Assembly (NCBI GenBank): GCA_947631675.1
Contig: CANRMG010000041.1
Span: forward strand, 1-12,578
DNA length: 12,578 bases
Direction: 5' to 3'
Origin: an uncultured Oscillospiraceae bacterium
GTDB taxonomy: Bacteria; Bacillota_A; Clostridia; Oscillospirales; Oscillospiraceae
Shown here: one piece after another, positions 1 to 7,266 of the stretch
How positions within the stretch are numbered: position 1 is the stretch's first letter
Layout of the letters: the number at the start of each line of letters is the position of its first letter
Program-made: the position numbers and the translations under genes
Notes under the pieces: generated by a model
Told to the model about the DNA's origin: nothing
What the model saw: only the letters and a program-made list of their open reading frames with translations
Database searches by the model: none

Positions 1-117
1 GTCCCGGCGGGTGTACTGCATATCGTCGTAGAGGATGAACTCGTCCACCAGGCCGATGATGTCGAAGTACCCCTTCCAGGGGATGTAGTTGGATTGAAGG
101 ATGGCGACTTTTTTCAT
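1..117 (-). CDS. WbqC-family protein, 5' part only (runs off left edge)
   Basis: Only the first 39 codons are in the window and no stop is reached. The peptide starts [19 protein letters not shown] and continues with a [13 protein letters not shown] segment. This pattern ([11 protein letters not shown], then a YDDxQYTRRDWRNR-type block) is the N-terminal signature of WbqC-like proteins. Family members usually have about 220-240 residues and occur in O-antigen and other glycan loci, often beside sugar aminotransferases; I know of no firmly established reaction for them. The start is well supported by AAGGAG (complement of 122-127) four bases before the ATG. It lies 14 bases after the upstream membrane-protein gene, so it is probably the last visible gene of the wecE-led operon. 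The family call is strong despite the short fragment; the function is open. Confidence 0.85.
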   Translation of the reverse strand, partial: MKKVAILQSNYIPWKGYFDIIGLVDEFILYDDMQYTRRD

Positions 118-131
118 GGAGCTCCTTGGCC

Positions 132-2351
132 TTAGTCCCCGTCCAGGAGACTGTAGGCGGTCGTGGTATAGATGGGCTCTCCTGCGGGGGAGAGGGCGGC
201 GGTGAACTGGCCGTCGAAGCCGGCGCCGGCGAAGGTGTATTGCTTGCCGTCGATGGTCTGCGGGCCCGTGAGGGCCTGGCCCTGGCGGAAGTAGTAGGTC
301 ATGCCGTTCTGCTCGTACCAGCCGGTGTAGTCCCCGCCCGGTCCCACCTGGTCAATGTCCACCACGAAGGTGGCGGCGGCGGGCTGGGCAAGGCAGGCGG
401 CCTGGACAGGACCGAAGTCCAGCGACAGATACTGCAGCAGCGCCAGGATGGTGCTGGGCGTCTCGTACATGAACTGGACGTCCGGGCGGAAGAAGGCGTC
501 GGCGTAGAGCCGGTCCGGGTCCACGGTGGCGCCGTTGTCGCCCCAGCGGTGCATGTTCTCCGGGTAGGCGGCGGGGTCGTGGAAGGGGTCCAGGTTGTGG
601 CGGATGAAATTGGTGACGAAATAGATATCCGGGTGGTCGGCGGCGTAGCCCTCTGTAGCCCGCTGGAAGGCGAAGGCCTCCGCCCGGGACACAGACTGGC
701 CGGCGTAGGGGGCGCTCCGGGCGGACAGGCACGCCAGCACGCCCAGCGACGCCGTGACCAGCACGAGACACCGGCCGATCCAGGGCCGGGGCTTTTCCAC
801 GTCCGCGCCGGGGCCGGACAGGGCGAACAGCACCAGCGTCACCGCCGCGGGGATCATCACCGCCAAATGTACCCGCAGCAGGAACCGGCCCTGACGGATC
901 AGGTACAGCAGCAGCACCGTCCCGCCGCCGGCGGCGGCCAGGGCGCCCAGCAGCTCCGGCCAGCATTTCCGGCCGCCCCGACGGCAGAGGCTGAGTACAG
1001 CCGCCGCCAGCAGCAGGGGCAGGCCCATGGCAGTCAGGGCCATGGTGCGCACCCGCCCATCGTCCTCCATGGAGGTGGCGTCGGCCAGGGACTCGGCCCC
1101 CAGGGAGGGGTCATAGTACATATCCACGATCTTGTGGAAGGTGTTGGTGTTGATCCGCTCGTCCATGAAGTACCAGGCCCGCAGCAGGTTGGAAAGCTCC
1201 GGGGGCAGGCCCGCGGCCTCCAGCTGCTCATTGGTCAGATTCTCCGCCAGGTAGTCCATCACCAGGGAGCGGTAGCGCTCGGCGTAGACGTACTCGTCGT
1301 ATTCGGTGGGGGCCTGCTCGGTGCCGCCGGCCTGGCTGGGCAGGCGGATATGGCCCACGCCCTCGTACAGTCCGAAGCACACGGCGGCGCACAGGGCCAG
1401 GGCAGCCAGGCGCCTGGCCCGGTCCGGCCCCTTTTGAAGCCACGTCCACAGCAGCTGATACCCCACCGCCAGGGCCCAGAAGCACATGACGCACTGGGCC
1501 GTGGAGGCCCGCTGCAGCCGGGCCAGCAGGAGCAGCGCTATGCATCCCAGGTCCGCGGCGATATGCCCGGCCCGGCCGGCCGTGTCGTTCCGGCAGAGCG
1601 TGAGCGCCACAGCCGCTGTGCCAAGCAGGGCGGGGGTCACGGTGAAGGACAGCTCCGCCGTGGCGTGGAGGACGAGCCCCGCGCCCAGCAGCGCGAAGAT
1701 GCCCATCCCCGCCAGCGCGTGCCCGCCCCGGCGGGAGAGCTTCGTGAGGATGCACCGGCCGACGATGGTCAGGCTCACAGCGATGGCCAGCATATGGTAG
1801 CCGCCATACCAGTACCCGTGGGGGTCGATGCGGTAGAAAAGACTGATAAGACCGCAGAACAGGAAGTGGGAGTAGGCCTCGGTGGCCGCCTCCAGCCCCT
1901 GGCTGGGGATGAGGGCGATGGTCTGCATGAGGGTGACGTCGTCGTTGGTCATAAAGGCGATGACCGTCACCCGCCAGGTCCAGAGAAGGAACAGCCCGGA
2001 CATGCCCGCGGCGGCCAGCCACCGCCAGCGGTCCTTTTCCATGGCCCGGTCCAGCCCGGCCAGGACCTTTTCGCCCCGGTCCGTGGCGTACAGGGCCATA
2101 AAGAGCACCGCGAGGATGAGAAACAGCGCCGTCCGGCCCGGATAGGCTGTGCCGCCCCAGGCGGGCAGCAGGGCGTCCGCCGTCATGCGCCGGGCAATGG
2201 CGCTTTGGATAGCGAGATAGCTCAAGAGCGCCGCGGTCAGGGCCCGGGACGCCACGGACCACTTGTCCTCCCGGCAGGCATACAGCCGCCCGCACGCCAC
2301 CGCCGCGGCGGCGGTGAGCGCGAATATGGCGATGTAGCGCAGGTAGGTCAT
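132..2351 (-). CDS. Polytopic membrane protein with CW_binding-like C-terminal tail (paralogue 2; putative GT-C-like)
   Basis: The product has 739 residues. I see about 14-15 hydrophobic segments: roughly 11 up to residue 340, then a hydrophilic stretch of about 100 residues, then four more helices up to about residue 570. The last ~170 residues are soluble. An acidic TNDDV motif (D137, D138) directly follows a transmembrane helix, as in the first outside loop of GT-C glycosyltransferases. The tail from residue 675 reads YTGWYEQNG, then YYF, GQALTG, QTIDG and YTF; it resembles one glucan/choline-binding (CW_binding_1) repeat. The open frame extends to 2540, but ATG 2351 is chosen because AAGGAG lies five bases upstream and the hydrophobic N-terminus starts there. 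It is a colinear paralogue of the gene just upstream, 14 bases away. A role in transferring or processing a surface glycan is inferred from fold and context; the substrate is unknown. Confidence 0.85.
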   Translation of the reverse strand: MTYLRYIAIFALTAAAAVACGRLYACREDKWSVASRALTAALLSYLAIQSAIARRMTADALLPAWGGTAYPGRTALFLILAVLFMALYATDRGEKVLAGLDRAMEKDRWRWLAAAGMSGLFLLWTWRVTVIAFMTNDDVTLMQTIALIPSQGLEAATEAYSHFLFCGLISLFYRIDPHGYWYGGYHMLAIAVSLTIVGRCILTKLSRRGGHALAGMGIFALLGAGLVLHATAELSFTVTPALLGTAAVALTLCRNDTAGRAGHIAADLGCIALLLLARLQRASTAQCVMCFWALAVGYQLLWTWLQKGPDRARRLAALALCAAVCFGLYEGVGHIRLPSQAGGTEQAPTEYDEYVYAERYRSLVMDYLAENLTNEQLEAAGLPPELSNLLRAWYFMDERINTNTFHKIVDMYYDPSLGAESLADATSMEDDGRVRTMALTAMGLPLLLAAAVLSLCRRGGRKCWPELLGALAAAGGGTVLLLYLIRQGRFLLRVHLAVMIPAAVTLVLFALSGPGADVEKPRPWIGRCLVLVTASLGVLACLSARSAPYAGQSVSRAEAFAFQRATEGYAADHPDIYFVTNFIRHNLDPFHDPAAYPENMHRWGDNGATVDPDRLYADAFFRPDVQFMYETPSTILALLQYLSLDFGPVQAACLAQPAAATFVVDIDQVGPGGDYTGWYEQNGMTYYFRQGQALTGPQTIDGKQYTFAGAGFDGQFTAALSPAGEPIYTTTAYSLLDGD

Positions 2352-2365
2352 AGGTGCTCCTTGTA

Positions 2366-4549
2366 TCAGTCTCCAGACTGAAGGCTGTAAGCGTCGGTAG
2401 TGTAGACGATGGAGTCGTCCGTGACGGTGATGAGCTGGGCCTGGGCTCCGGCGGGGGCGAAGGTATATTCCCTGCCGCCGATGGTCTGTTGGCCGGTGAG
2501 GGCCTGTCCGTGCTGGAAGTAATAGGTCAGGCCATTGCATTCATACCAGCCGGTGTAGTTCTCCTCCGGGCAGACGAGGGAGATGTCCGTCACGGAGGCG
2601 GTGGGACTGAGCTGGCTGTCCAGGTCCGCCTGGACGGGGCCGTACTCCGCCGAGAGGTACTGCAAAAGCCCCACCAGGGAGGAGAACCGGTCGCTCATGT
2701 ACAGCACATCGTCCCGGAAGAAGGCGTCGGCATAGAGCCGGTCCTCCGGCGCCTTGGCCGTGTCGCCGATGTAGCCCCATATGACCCGGTTGGCCGGGTA
2801 GGCGTCGATGGGGTGCAGGGGGTCGGCGATGGAGCCCCGGGCGTCGAAGATGCTGGTGACGATGGTCTTGTCCGGGTGGGCGTCGGCATAGGCCTCGATG
2901 GCCGTCTGCTCGGAAAAGACCTGGGCGCGGGAGGCGTCGTCCGTCACGTGGGGCACGGCGAGCATGCCCAGCACGCAGCATACCGCCGCCCCGGCGGCGA
3001 AGAGCGCGGCCAGGACCCTGGCCGGCAGCGCGGGCTTCGGGGGGCCGTCCGGCTTTTCCAGGGCCATGAGGGTCATGGTGACCGCCGTGGGCAGGGAGAT
3101 GACGAGAAATACCCGGATGGGGAAACGGCCGTCCTTGATGAGGTACATGAGAAGCAGCAGCGCGCCCCCCGCCGCGCACAGAGCGCACAGGGCCTGGGGC
3201 ACGTACCGGCGGCCCCAGAGGGGCCACAGGGCCAGACACAGCAGCCCCAGCGCCAGGATGAGGCACGTCTGGGCCCGCATCACATTATCTTCCCACAGCT
3301 CCGCGGCCAGCCGCCCGGCGATGTCCAGCACCCTCGCCGACAGGCTCACCGCCGGCTGGGCGGCCCTGTCCGCCTCGTATATGCCGGCCAGGGACCGAAA
3401 CAGGTCTGTATCGATCCGCCGGTCCATGAAAAACCAGCCCTGCAGCAGCGTGGCCAGCTCCTGGGGCACCCCGGCCCGCTCATACTGCTCATAGGTGAGG
3501 TCGTCGTAAAGGTAGTCGATGATGCGGGAGCGGTAATACTCCGCCTCCCGGTAGTGTTCGTCGCTCTCCAGCCGGTCCCCGGTCCAATAGGCCCCGCCGA
3601 TGACGGCCAGGACCAGTACGCACGCAAGGATCAGGCACAGGGCCGCCCGGCCCCGGCCGGGACGGCGCTCCCGCCAAAGGAGCAGAAGCTCATAGGCGAT
3701 GGCAAGCGCCCAGAAGCAGAAAAGACACAGCACCGAGGCCCGCCGCTGCAGGGCGCACAGGACCATAAAGACGCCGCTGAGCACGTCGGCGGCGACCCGC
3801 CCGGCCCGGCCCGCCGCCTCATGGCGGCACAGCATCAGGGCCACGGCGGCGGTGCCTGCGGCGCCGGCGGTGACGGTGAAGGCGATGCGGGCGAAGGTAT
3901 AGAGATATACCCCGCCGCCCAGTAGGGCGGTGACGAGAAGGCCTGTCCACACGGGCCAGCCCCGGCGGCTGGTCTTTACCAGCACGCACCGGCCCACCAC
4001 AGTGAGACTCAACCACAGCATCACCATGTGGTAGCCCAGATACCAGTACCCGTCCGGGTCGATACAGTGGCCCAGGCCGATGAAGGCGGCCAGCCATATG
4101 GACAGGGAGGAGGCGTTTTCCTGGGCGGAGTGGGCCAGCACGTTATGCAGCGCTCCCAGTCCCTGGTCAGGGAAGTTGGCGATGGCCTGCAGGAAGGATA
4201 CCTCGTCTATGGTCATGTAGGTGAGCACGGTCACCCGCACTGTCCACAGCAGGAAAAGTCCCGCCAGCACGGCGGCGGTGAGCCAGCGCCACCGGTCCTT
4301 CTGGCAGGCCCGGTCCCATCCGGCGAGGATGGCCCGGCCCCGGCCCGTCAGGCCCAAAGCCGGCAGCGCCACCAGACACGCCCCCAGCCGGGCCAGCCGG
4401 CCGGGCAGGAACACGCCCTCCGCCGCGGGCAGAATGAGATCCCATCCCATCCGCCGGGCGATGGCGCTCTCCAGGACCAGAAACACCGCCAGTCCCATGC
4501 CCAGGGACGCCAGCGCCGCGCCCCAGGGGTACGACCTGCGCTCGGTCAT
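2366..4549 (-). CDS. Polytopic membrane protein with CW_binding-like C-terminal tail (paralogue 1; putative GT-C-like)
   Basis: The product has 727 residues with about 14 predicted membrane helices, an outside loop near residues 330-420, and a soluble C-terminal domain. It shares order and many motifs with the downstream paralogue: ESAIARRM versus QSAIARRM near the N-terminus, KDRWRWL, an acidic motif after a helix (TIDEV, D115 and E116), DPxGYWYx[13 protein letters not shown] and the tail starting YTGWYECNG at residue 665. The tail continues with YYF, GQALTG, QTIGG and YTF, again one wall-binding-like repeat, and ends in a similar AYSLxxGD. The start ATG overlaps the wecE stop (ATGA, 4546-4549), which indicates translational coupling. 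No annotated family could be assigned with certainty. GT-C glycosyltransferase-like is my best inference from topology and the acidic loop motif; it could equally be a flippase or an uncharacterised membrane protein. Confidence 0.85.
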   Translation of the reverse strand: MTERRSYPWGAALASLGMGLAVFLVLESAIARRMGWDLILPAAEGVFLPGRLARLGACLVALPALGLTGRGRAILAGWDRACQKDRWRWLTAAVLAGLFLLWTVRVTVLTYMTIDEVSFLQAIANFPDQGLGALHNVLAHSAQENASSLSIWLAAFIGLGHCIDPDGYWYLGYHMVMLWLSLTVVGRCVLVKTSRRGWPVWTGLLVTALLGGGVYLYTFARIAFTVTAGAAGTAAVALMLCRHEAAGRAGRVAADVLSGVFMVLCALQRRASVLCLFCFWALAIAYELLLLWRERRPGRGRAALCLILACVLVLAVIGGAYWTGDRLESDEHYREAEYYRSRIIDYLYDDLTYEQYERAGVPQELATLLQGWFFMDRRIDTDLFRSLAGIYEADRAAQPAVSLSARVLDIAGRLAAELWEDNVMRAQTCLILALGLLCLALWPLWGRRYVPQALCALCAAGGALLLLMYLIKDGRFPIRVFLVISLPTAVTMTLMALEKPDGPPKPALPARVLAALFAAGAAVCCVLGMLAVPHVTDDASRAQVFSEQTAIEAYADAHPDKTIVTSIFDARGSIADPLHPIDAYPANRVIWGYIGDTAKAPEDRLYADAFFRDDVLYMSDRFSSLVGLLQYLSAEYGPVQADLDSQLSPTASVTDISLVCPEENYTGWYECNGLTYYFQHGQALTGQQTIGGREYTFAPAGAQAQLITVTDDSIVYTTDAYSLQSGD

Positions 4550-5670
4550 GCCTTATAGAAGGCGATGACGGCGTCGATGACCTGGGCCGCGTCGCCGTCG
4601 GAGAGGCCGTAATACAAGGGCAGGCGCAGCAGCCGCTCGCTCTCCCGGGTGGTGTATCTGTCCTCCCCGTGGAAGCGGCCGTAGCGCAGGCCCGCCGCGG
4701 CGGAGTGCAGCGGCACATAGTGGAACACGGAGCCGATGCCCCACTCCTTCAGCCAGGCGATGAGAGCCGTGCGCTCGGCCAGGTCCTTGGCCTTGATGTA
4801 AAACATGTGGCCGTTGTGCACGCAGCCCTCCGGGACGGTCTGCCACTGGATGCGCCCCTCCCTCTCCAGGGGGGCCAGGCCCTCCCGGTACAGGTCCCAG
4901 ATGTGGCGCCGGAAGGCGTTGATCTCGTCCGCCATCTCCAGCTGGCCGTAGAGGTACGCCGCGTTCAGCTCGCTGGGCAGAAAGCTGGTGCCGGGGATCT
5001 CCCAGGTGTACTTGTCCACCTGGCCCCGGAGGAAGCGGGCCCGGTTGGTGCCCTTCTCCCGGACCATCTCTGCCCGGGGGTCGTCCTGGCGCAGGAGGAT
5101 GGCGCCGCCCTCGCCCATGGAGTAGTTCTTGGACTCGTGGAAGCTGTAGCAGCCGTAGTCACCGATGGCGCCCAGGGCCCGGCCCTTATAGGTGGCCATG
5201 ACGCCCTGGGCCGCGTCCTCTACCACGAGAAGATGGTGCCGCTTGGCGACGTCCAAAATGGTGTCCATCTCGCAGGAAACGCCTGCGTAGTGCACCACGC
5301 ATATGGCCCGGGTCCGGGGGGTGATGGCGGGCTCGATGAGCTTCTCGTCTATGTTCATGGTGTCCGGCCGCACGTCCACGAATACCGGCGTGGCGCCGGT
5401 GAGGACGAAGGCGTTGGCCGTGGAGGAGAATGTGTAGGAGGGCAGGATGACCTCGTCGCCGGGGCCGACGCCGCAGAGAATGGCGGCCATGTCTAGGGCG
5501 CTGGAGCCGCTGGTGGTCAGAAGGACCTTGGCCGCGCCGGTGCGCTCGGTGAGCCAGGCGTGGCACTTTTTCGTAAAGGACCCGTCGCCGCTTATCTTGT
5601 GGGAGTGGATGGCCTGTAGGACGTATTCGTCCTCCCGGCCGCAGTAGGGGGGTACATTGAAGGGGATCAT
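4546..5670 (-). CDS. wecE: dTDP-4-amino-4,6-dideoxygalactose transaminase
   Basis: This 374-residue protein matches E. coli WecE (RffA/FcnA) along its whole length and in size. WecE is a PLP-dependent DegT/DnrJ/EryC1 aminotransferase that converts dTDP-4-keto-6-deoxyglucose plus glutamate to dTDP-4-amino-4,6-dideoxygalactose (dTDP-Fuc4N). Visible motifs are the start MIPFNVPP, GDEVILPSYTFSSTANAFVL, FVDVRPDTMNID, VHYAG, the VEDAAQ block with D152 and Q155 for the cofactor, and SFHESKNY with the Schiff-base lysine K181. Near the end are GEDRYTTRESERLLRLPLYY and a G-L-S segment typical of WecE. GGAGGAA lies five bases before the ATG. It is the first gene of the leftward glycan operon, behind the promoter at 5738-5765. 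In enterobacteria the product feeds enterobacterial common antigen; here it more likely feeds another surface glycan, since a clostridium lacks that polymer. Confidence 0.95.
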   Translation of the reverse strand: MIPFNVPPYCGREDEYVLQAIHSHKISGDGSFTKKCHAWLTERTGAAKVLLTTSGSSALDMAAILCGVGPGDEVILPSYTFSSTANAFVLTGATPVFVDVRPDTMNIDEKLIEPAITPRTRAICVVHYAGVSCEMDTILDVAKRHHLLVVEDAAQGVMATYKGRALGAIGDYGCYSFHESKNYSMGEGGAILLRQDDPRAEMVREKGTNRARFLRGQVDKYTWEIPGTSFLPSELNAAYLYGQLEMADEINAFRRHIWDLYREGLAPLEREGRIQWQTVPEGCVHNGHMFYIKAKDLAERTALIAWLKEWGIGSVFHYVPLHSAAAGLRYGRFHGEDRYTTRESERLLRLPLYYGLSDGDAAQVIDAVIAFYKA

Positions 5671-5737
5671 GTTTGTTCCTCCGGGGAGTTCAGCGAGACT
5701 TTATTTATATAATAAACCTATTTCTTCCTATTAAAGC

Positions 5738-5765
5738 ATTATACCACAACGGGTCCCAAAAGCAA
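5738..5765 (-). promoter_or_regulatory. Extended -10 promoter of the wecE operon
   Basis: On the minus strand a perfect TATAAT (complement of 5738-5743) is preceded by TGG, giving the extended -10 form TGnTATAAT. TTGCTT (complement of 5760-5765) sits 16 bases further upstream as a partial -35. Transcription would start near 5731 and leave a leader of about 60 bases, AT-rich in its first part, before the wecE ATG at 5670. I see no convincing riboswitch or operator in that leader. This is the best promoter in the window by consensus match. Confidence 0.75.
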
Positions 5766-5809
5766 CACCATTTGACATAATATTGGGGCTGGCGACGCCT
5801 TAAAGACAC

Positions 5810-5837
5810 AAAAAACGGCCCCCTCTGACGAGGGGGC
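5810..5837 (-). terminator. Rho-independent terminator (leftward), formed by the repeat's first hairpin
   Basis: On the minus strand a perfect 8-bp stem (GCCCCCTC / GAGGGGGC, 5818-5837) with a four-base loop GTCA is followed two bases later by six T residues (complement of 5810-5815). This is a canonical intrinsic terminator for transcripts moving left. It would stop read-through from the chromate-transporter operon just before the wecE promoter. The hairpin is also the left end of composite repeat copy A, so the repeat may have been kept here as a terminator. Confidence 0.75.
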
Positions 5838-6007
5838 ATACCCGACGGTGTTGTGCCAACGATGGCGAAGGCGCTTCCTGCGTCGACAGCATCCCCGGCA
5901 AACGTCTTCGCTTCGCTCAGCAATATTTGCCTGGGGACGCTGCCTCCTTGAAGCGCCGTCGGCGGGCGGTCCTCACCAGCCCGACGCGCGGACAGAACCG
6001 GCAGTGC
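5818..6007. repeat. Composite intergenic repeat, copy A (terminator-like hairpin + long structured hairpin + conserved end)
   Basis: The segment has three parts. First is a perfect hairpin at 5818-5837, followed by GCATACCCGACGG. Second is a long imperfect hairpin at 5870-5957: outer arms GGCGCTTC / GAAGCGCC, inner arms near 5887-5903 and 5924-5942, and a central segment at 5901-5924 that is identical in copy B (8728-8751). Third is a block AGAACCGGCAGTGC at 5994-6007, which recurs in copy C at 11949-11962. CCCGACG occurs on both sides of the long hairpin (5841-5847 and 5980-5986). No protein is encoded here; the translated frames are low-complexity GC artefacts. It looks like a dispersed clostridial intergenic repeat with a nested MITE-like insertion. 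Confidence 0.8.
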
Positions 6008-6037
6008 GCCATGTTCATGTTTGTGAGCAAATGGGGC

Positions 6038-6072
6038 CCCCATGAAAGCCCAACAAAGTGGGTTTCATGGGG
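6038..6072. repeat. Inverted repeat downstream of the chromate-transporter operon
   Basis: The arms CCCCATGAAAGCCCA (6038-6052) and TGGGTTTCATGGGG (6059-6072) pair over 14 bases with one bulged G and a six-base loop. No T-run follows on the minus strand, so a second intrinsic terminator is not convincing. It lies between the main terminator (6081-6142) and copy A and may act as a transcript-end structure. Confidence 0.6.
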
Positions 6073-6142
6073 AAAAGGAGAAAGCCCTCTGGCCGATGTC
6101 TGGGGACCTGTTTACAGGTTCCCGACATCTCCAGGGGGCTTT
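6073..6142 (-). terminator. Long-hairpin terminator of the ybaK/chromate-transporter operon
   Basis: A large, nearly complete hairpin begins six bases after the chromate-transporter stop codon. It has outer arms AAAGCCCTCTGG (6081-6092) and CCAGGGGGCTTT (6131-6142), a middle GATGTC / GACATC, then GGG / CCC, and an apex ACCTG(TTTA)CAGGT. Read leftwards, the stem ends in GGGCTTT followed by CTCCTTTT, which fits a rho-independent terminator for the operon above it. The T-run is interrupted, so efficiency is uncertain. Confidence 0.7.
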
Positions 6143-6148
6143 GGACGC

Positions 6149-6724
6149 TTACGCTCCTGCGAACCGGAACACCGCGCCGGCGACGGCGCCGATGAGGATG
6201 AGAACGGCCGGGTGGAGTTTTTTGAAGAACTTGCTCACGGCGAATATGACCGCCGCCAGGACCCATGCCTTCCAGTCCAACACGGTCCAGAATTTGCCTA
6301 TGCCCTCCCAGGCGTCCAGCCGGAACAGGACCCCCAGGGCCACAGTGACGCCCGCCGCGGTGATCAGGCCCGTGGACACGGGGCGGATGCCGTAGAAGGC
6401 GCCCTGGACATACTTGTTGTCCCGGAAAGCCCGCAGGGCGGCGGCGATGAGGATGATGACGATGATGCTGGGGGTGACGATACCTACCAGGGCGGCCACA
6501 GAGCCCAGCACGCCGGCACTGGTGTAGCCGGTGTACACGGCCATGTTGATGCCGATGGGACCGGGGGTGGACTCGCTGACGGCCAGCATGTCCGCCACCT
6601 GCTGGGCGGTGAACCAGCCGGTGCGCGCGCCCATCTCGTAGAGGAAGGGAAGGGTGGCCAGGCCGCCGCCTACGGCGAACAGGCCGGTCTTGAAAAACTC
6701 CCAGAAAAGCTGCAGGAATATCAT
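6149..6724 (-). CDS. Chromate transporter (CHR) family, second half-size subunit
   Basis: The product has 191 residues, the length of a short CHR (SCHR) subunit, and about six hydrophobic segments. Family motifs are visible: FAVGGGLATLPFLYEMG near residue 16, then GWFTAQQVADMLAVSESTPGPIGINM. In short-chain systems two such half proteins work together as one CHR permease, as in Bacillus ywrA/ywrB. Characterised members export chromate using proton antiport, but many homologues in anaerobes have no known substrate; sulfate-like anions are possible. The start ATG overlaps the stop of the preceding subunit (ATGA, 6721-6724), with GGAG just upstream, so the two are co-translated. The terminator at 6073-6142 follows directly. 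The family is certain; the substrate is not. Confidence 0.93.
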   Translation of the reverse strand: MIFLQLFWEFFKTGLFAVGGGLATLPFLYEMGARTGWFTAQQVADMLAVSESTPGPIGINMAVYTGYTSAGVLGSVAALVGIVTPSIIVIILIAAALRAFRDNKYVQGAFYGIRPVSTGLITAAGVTVALGVLFRLDAWEGIGKFWTVLDWKAWVLAAVIFAVSKFFKKLHPAVLILIGAVAGAVFRFAGA

Positions 6725-7266
6725 TTCTCCGCCGCCCCCTTCCGCATCTGCAGGGCAACGCCGATGACGCCGGCCACCAGCACGAACAGCACCGGGGACA
6801 CGTCCAGCACCAGGGACAGCACCGCTGCAGCCACAAAGATGCAGGCGGTGAGCTTGTCCACCACGGAGGATTTCAGGAGCTTGATGACCGCGTTCAGGAT
6901 GAGCACCGTCACCGCCACCCGGATACCGGCGAAGGCGTTCTGGACGATGGCGTAGTCCGCGAAGTTCTGCAAAAGGGCGGCGATGAGGCCGATGATGATG
7001 AAGCTGGGCAGCACCAGGGAATAGGTGGCGGCGATGGCGCCGGGGACGCCCTTCTGCTTAAAGCCTATGAAGGTGGCGGTGTTCACGGCGATGATGCCGG
7101 GGGTGCACTGGCCGATGGCGTAATAGTCCGTCAGCTCCTCGTTGGTGCACCAGCCCCGGCCCTCCACCACCTCCCGCTGGAGGATGGGCAGCATGGCGTA
7201 GCCGCCGCCGAAGGTGATGGCCCCCATGCGGAAGAAGGTGACGAAAAGCTCCCAGTATATCTTCAT
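6721..7266 (-). CDS. Chromate transporter (CHR) family, first half-size subunit
   Basis: The 181-residue product begins MKIYWELFVTFFRMGA and carries FGGGYAMLPILQREVVE, then GWCTNEELTDYYAIGQCTPG and IAVNTATFIGFKQKG, the hallmark first-half CHR sequence. About six hydrophobic segments follow. An upstream in-frame start at 7338 exists, but ATG 7266 is preferred: GGGAGG lies seven bases before it, it begins the conserved hydrophobic N-terminus, and it gives the usual 4-base overlap with the ybaK stop (7263-7266). The protein should pair with the downstream subunit to form the permease. Differences between the halves (QCTPG here, ESTPG in the partner) are typical of antiparallel half-transporter pairs. 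The transported anion cannot be read from the sequence. Confidence 0.93.
   Translation of the reverse strand: MKIYWELFVTFFRMGAITFGGGYAMLPILQREVVEGRGWCTNEELTDYYAIGQCTPGIIAVNTATFIGFKQKGVPGAIAATYSLVLPSFIIIGLIAALLQNFADYAIVQNAFAGIRVAVTVLILNAVIKLLKSSVVDKLTACIFVAAAVLSLVLDVSPVLFVLVAGVIGVALQMRKGAAEK

Noticed and set aside
2352..2540. N-terminal extension of the second membrane protein up to 2540
   Set aside because: It would overlap the end of the preceding gene by more than 170 bases and is Arg/Pro/His-rich; ATG 2351 has AAGGAG at good spacing and starts the first helix.
126..3925. Very long plus-strand open frames (up to about 750 codons) opposite the two membrane-protein genes
   Set aside because: They are antisense shadows in GC-rich DNA: Gly/Gln/Arg-rich, with no domain or hydrophobic pattern, while the minus-strand frames have clear membrane helices, ribosome sites and operon spacing.
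5772..5777. Perfect plus-strand TTGACA as a rightward promoter
   Set aside because: No acceptable -10 lies 16-18 bases downstream and no rightward gene follows before 7790.
5705..6043. Open frames across repeat copy A (both strands)
   Set aside because: The frames run through hairpins, a terminator and the wecE promoter, have no ribosome site and no recognisable product.
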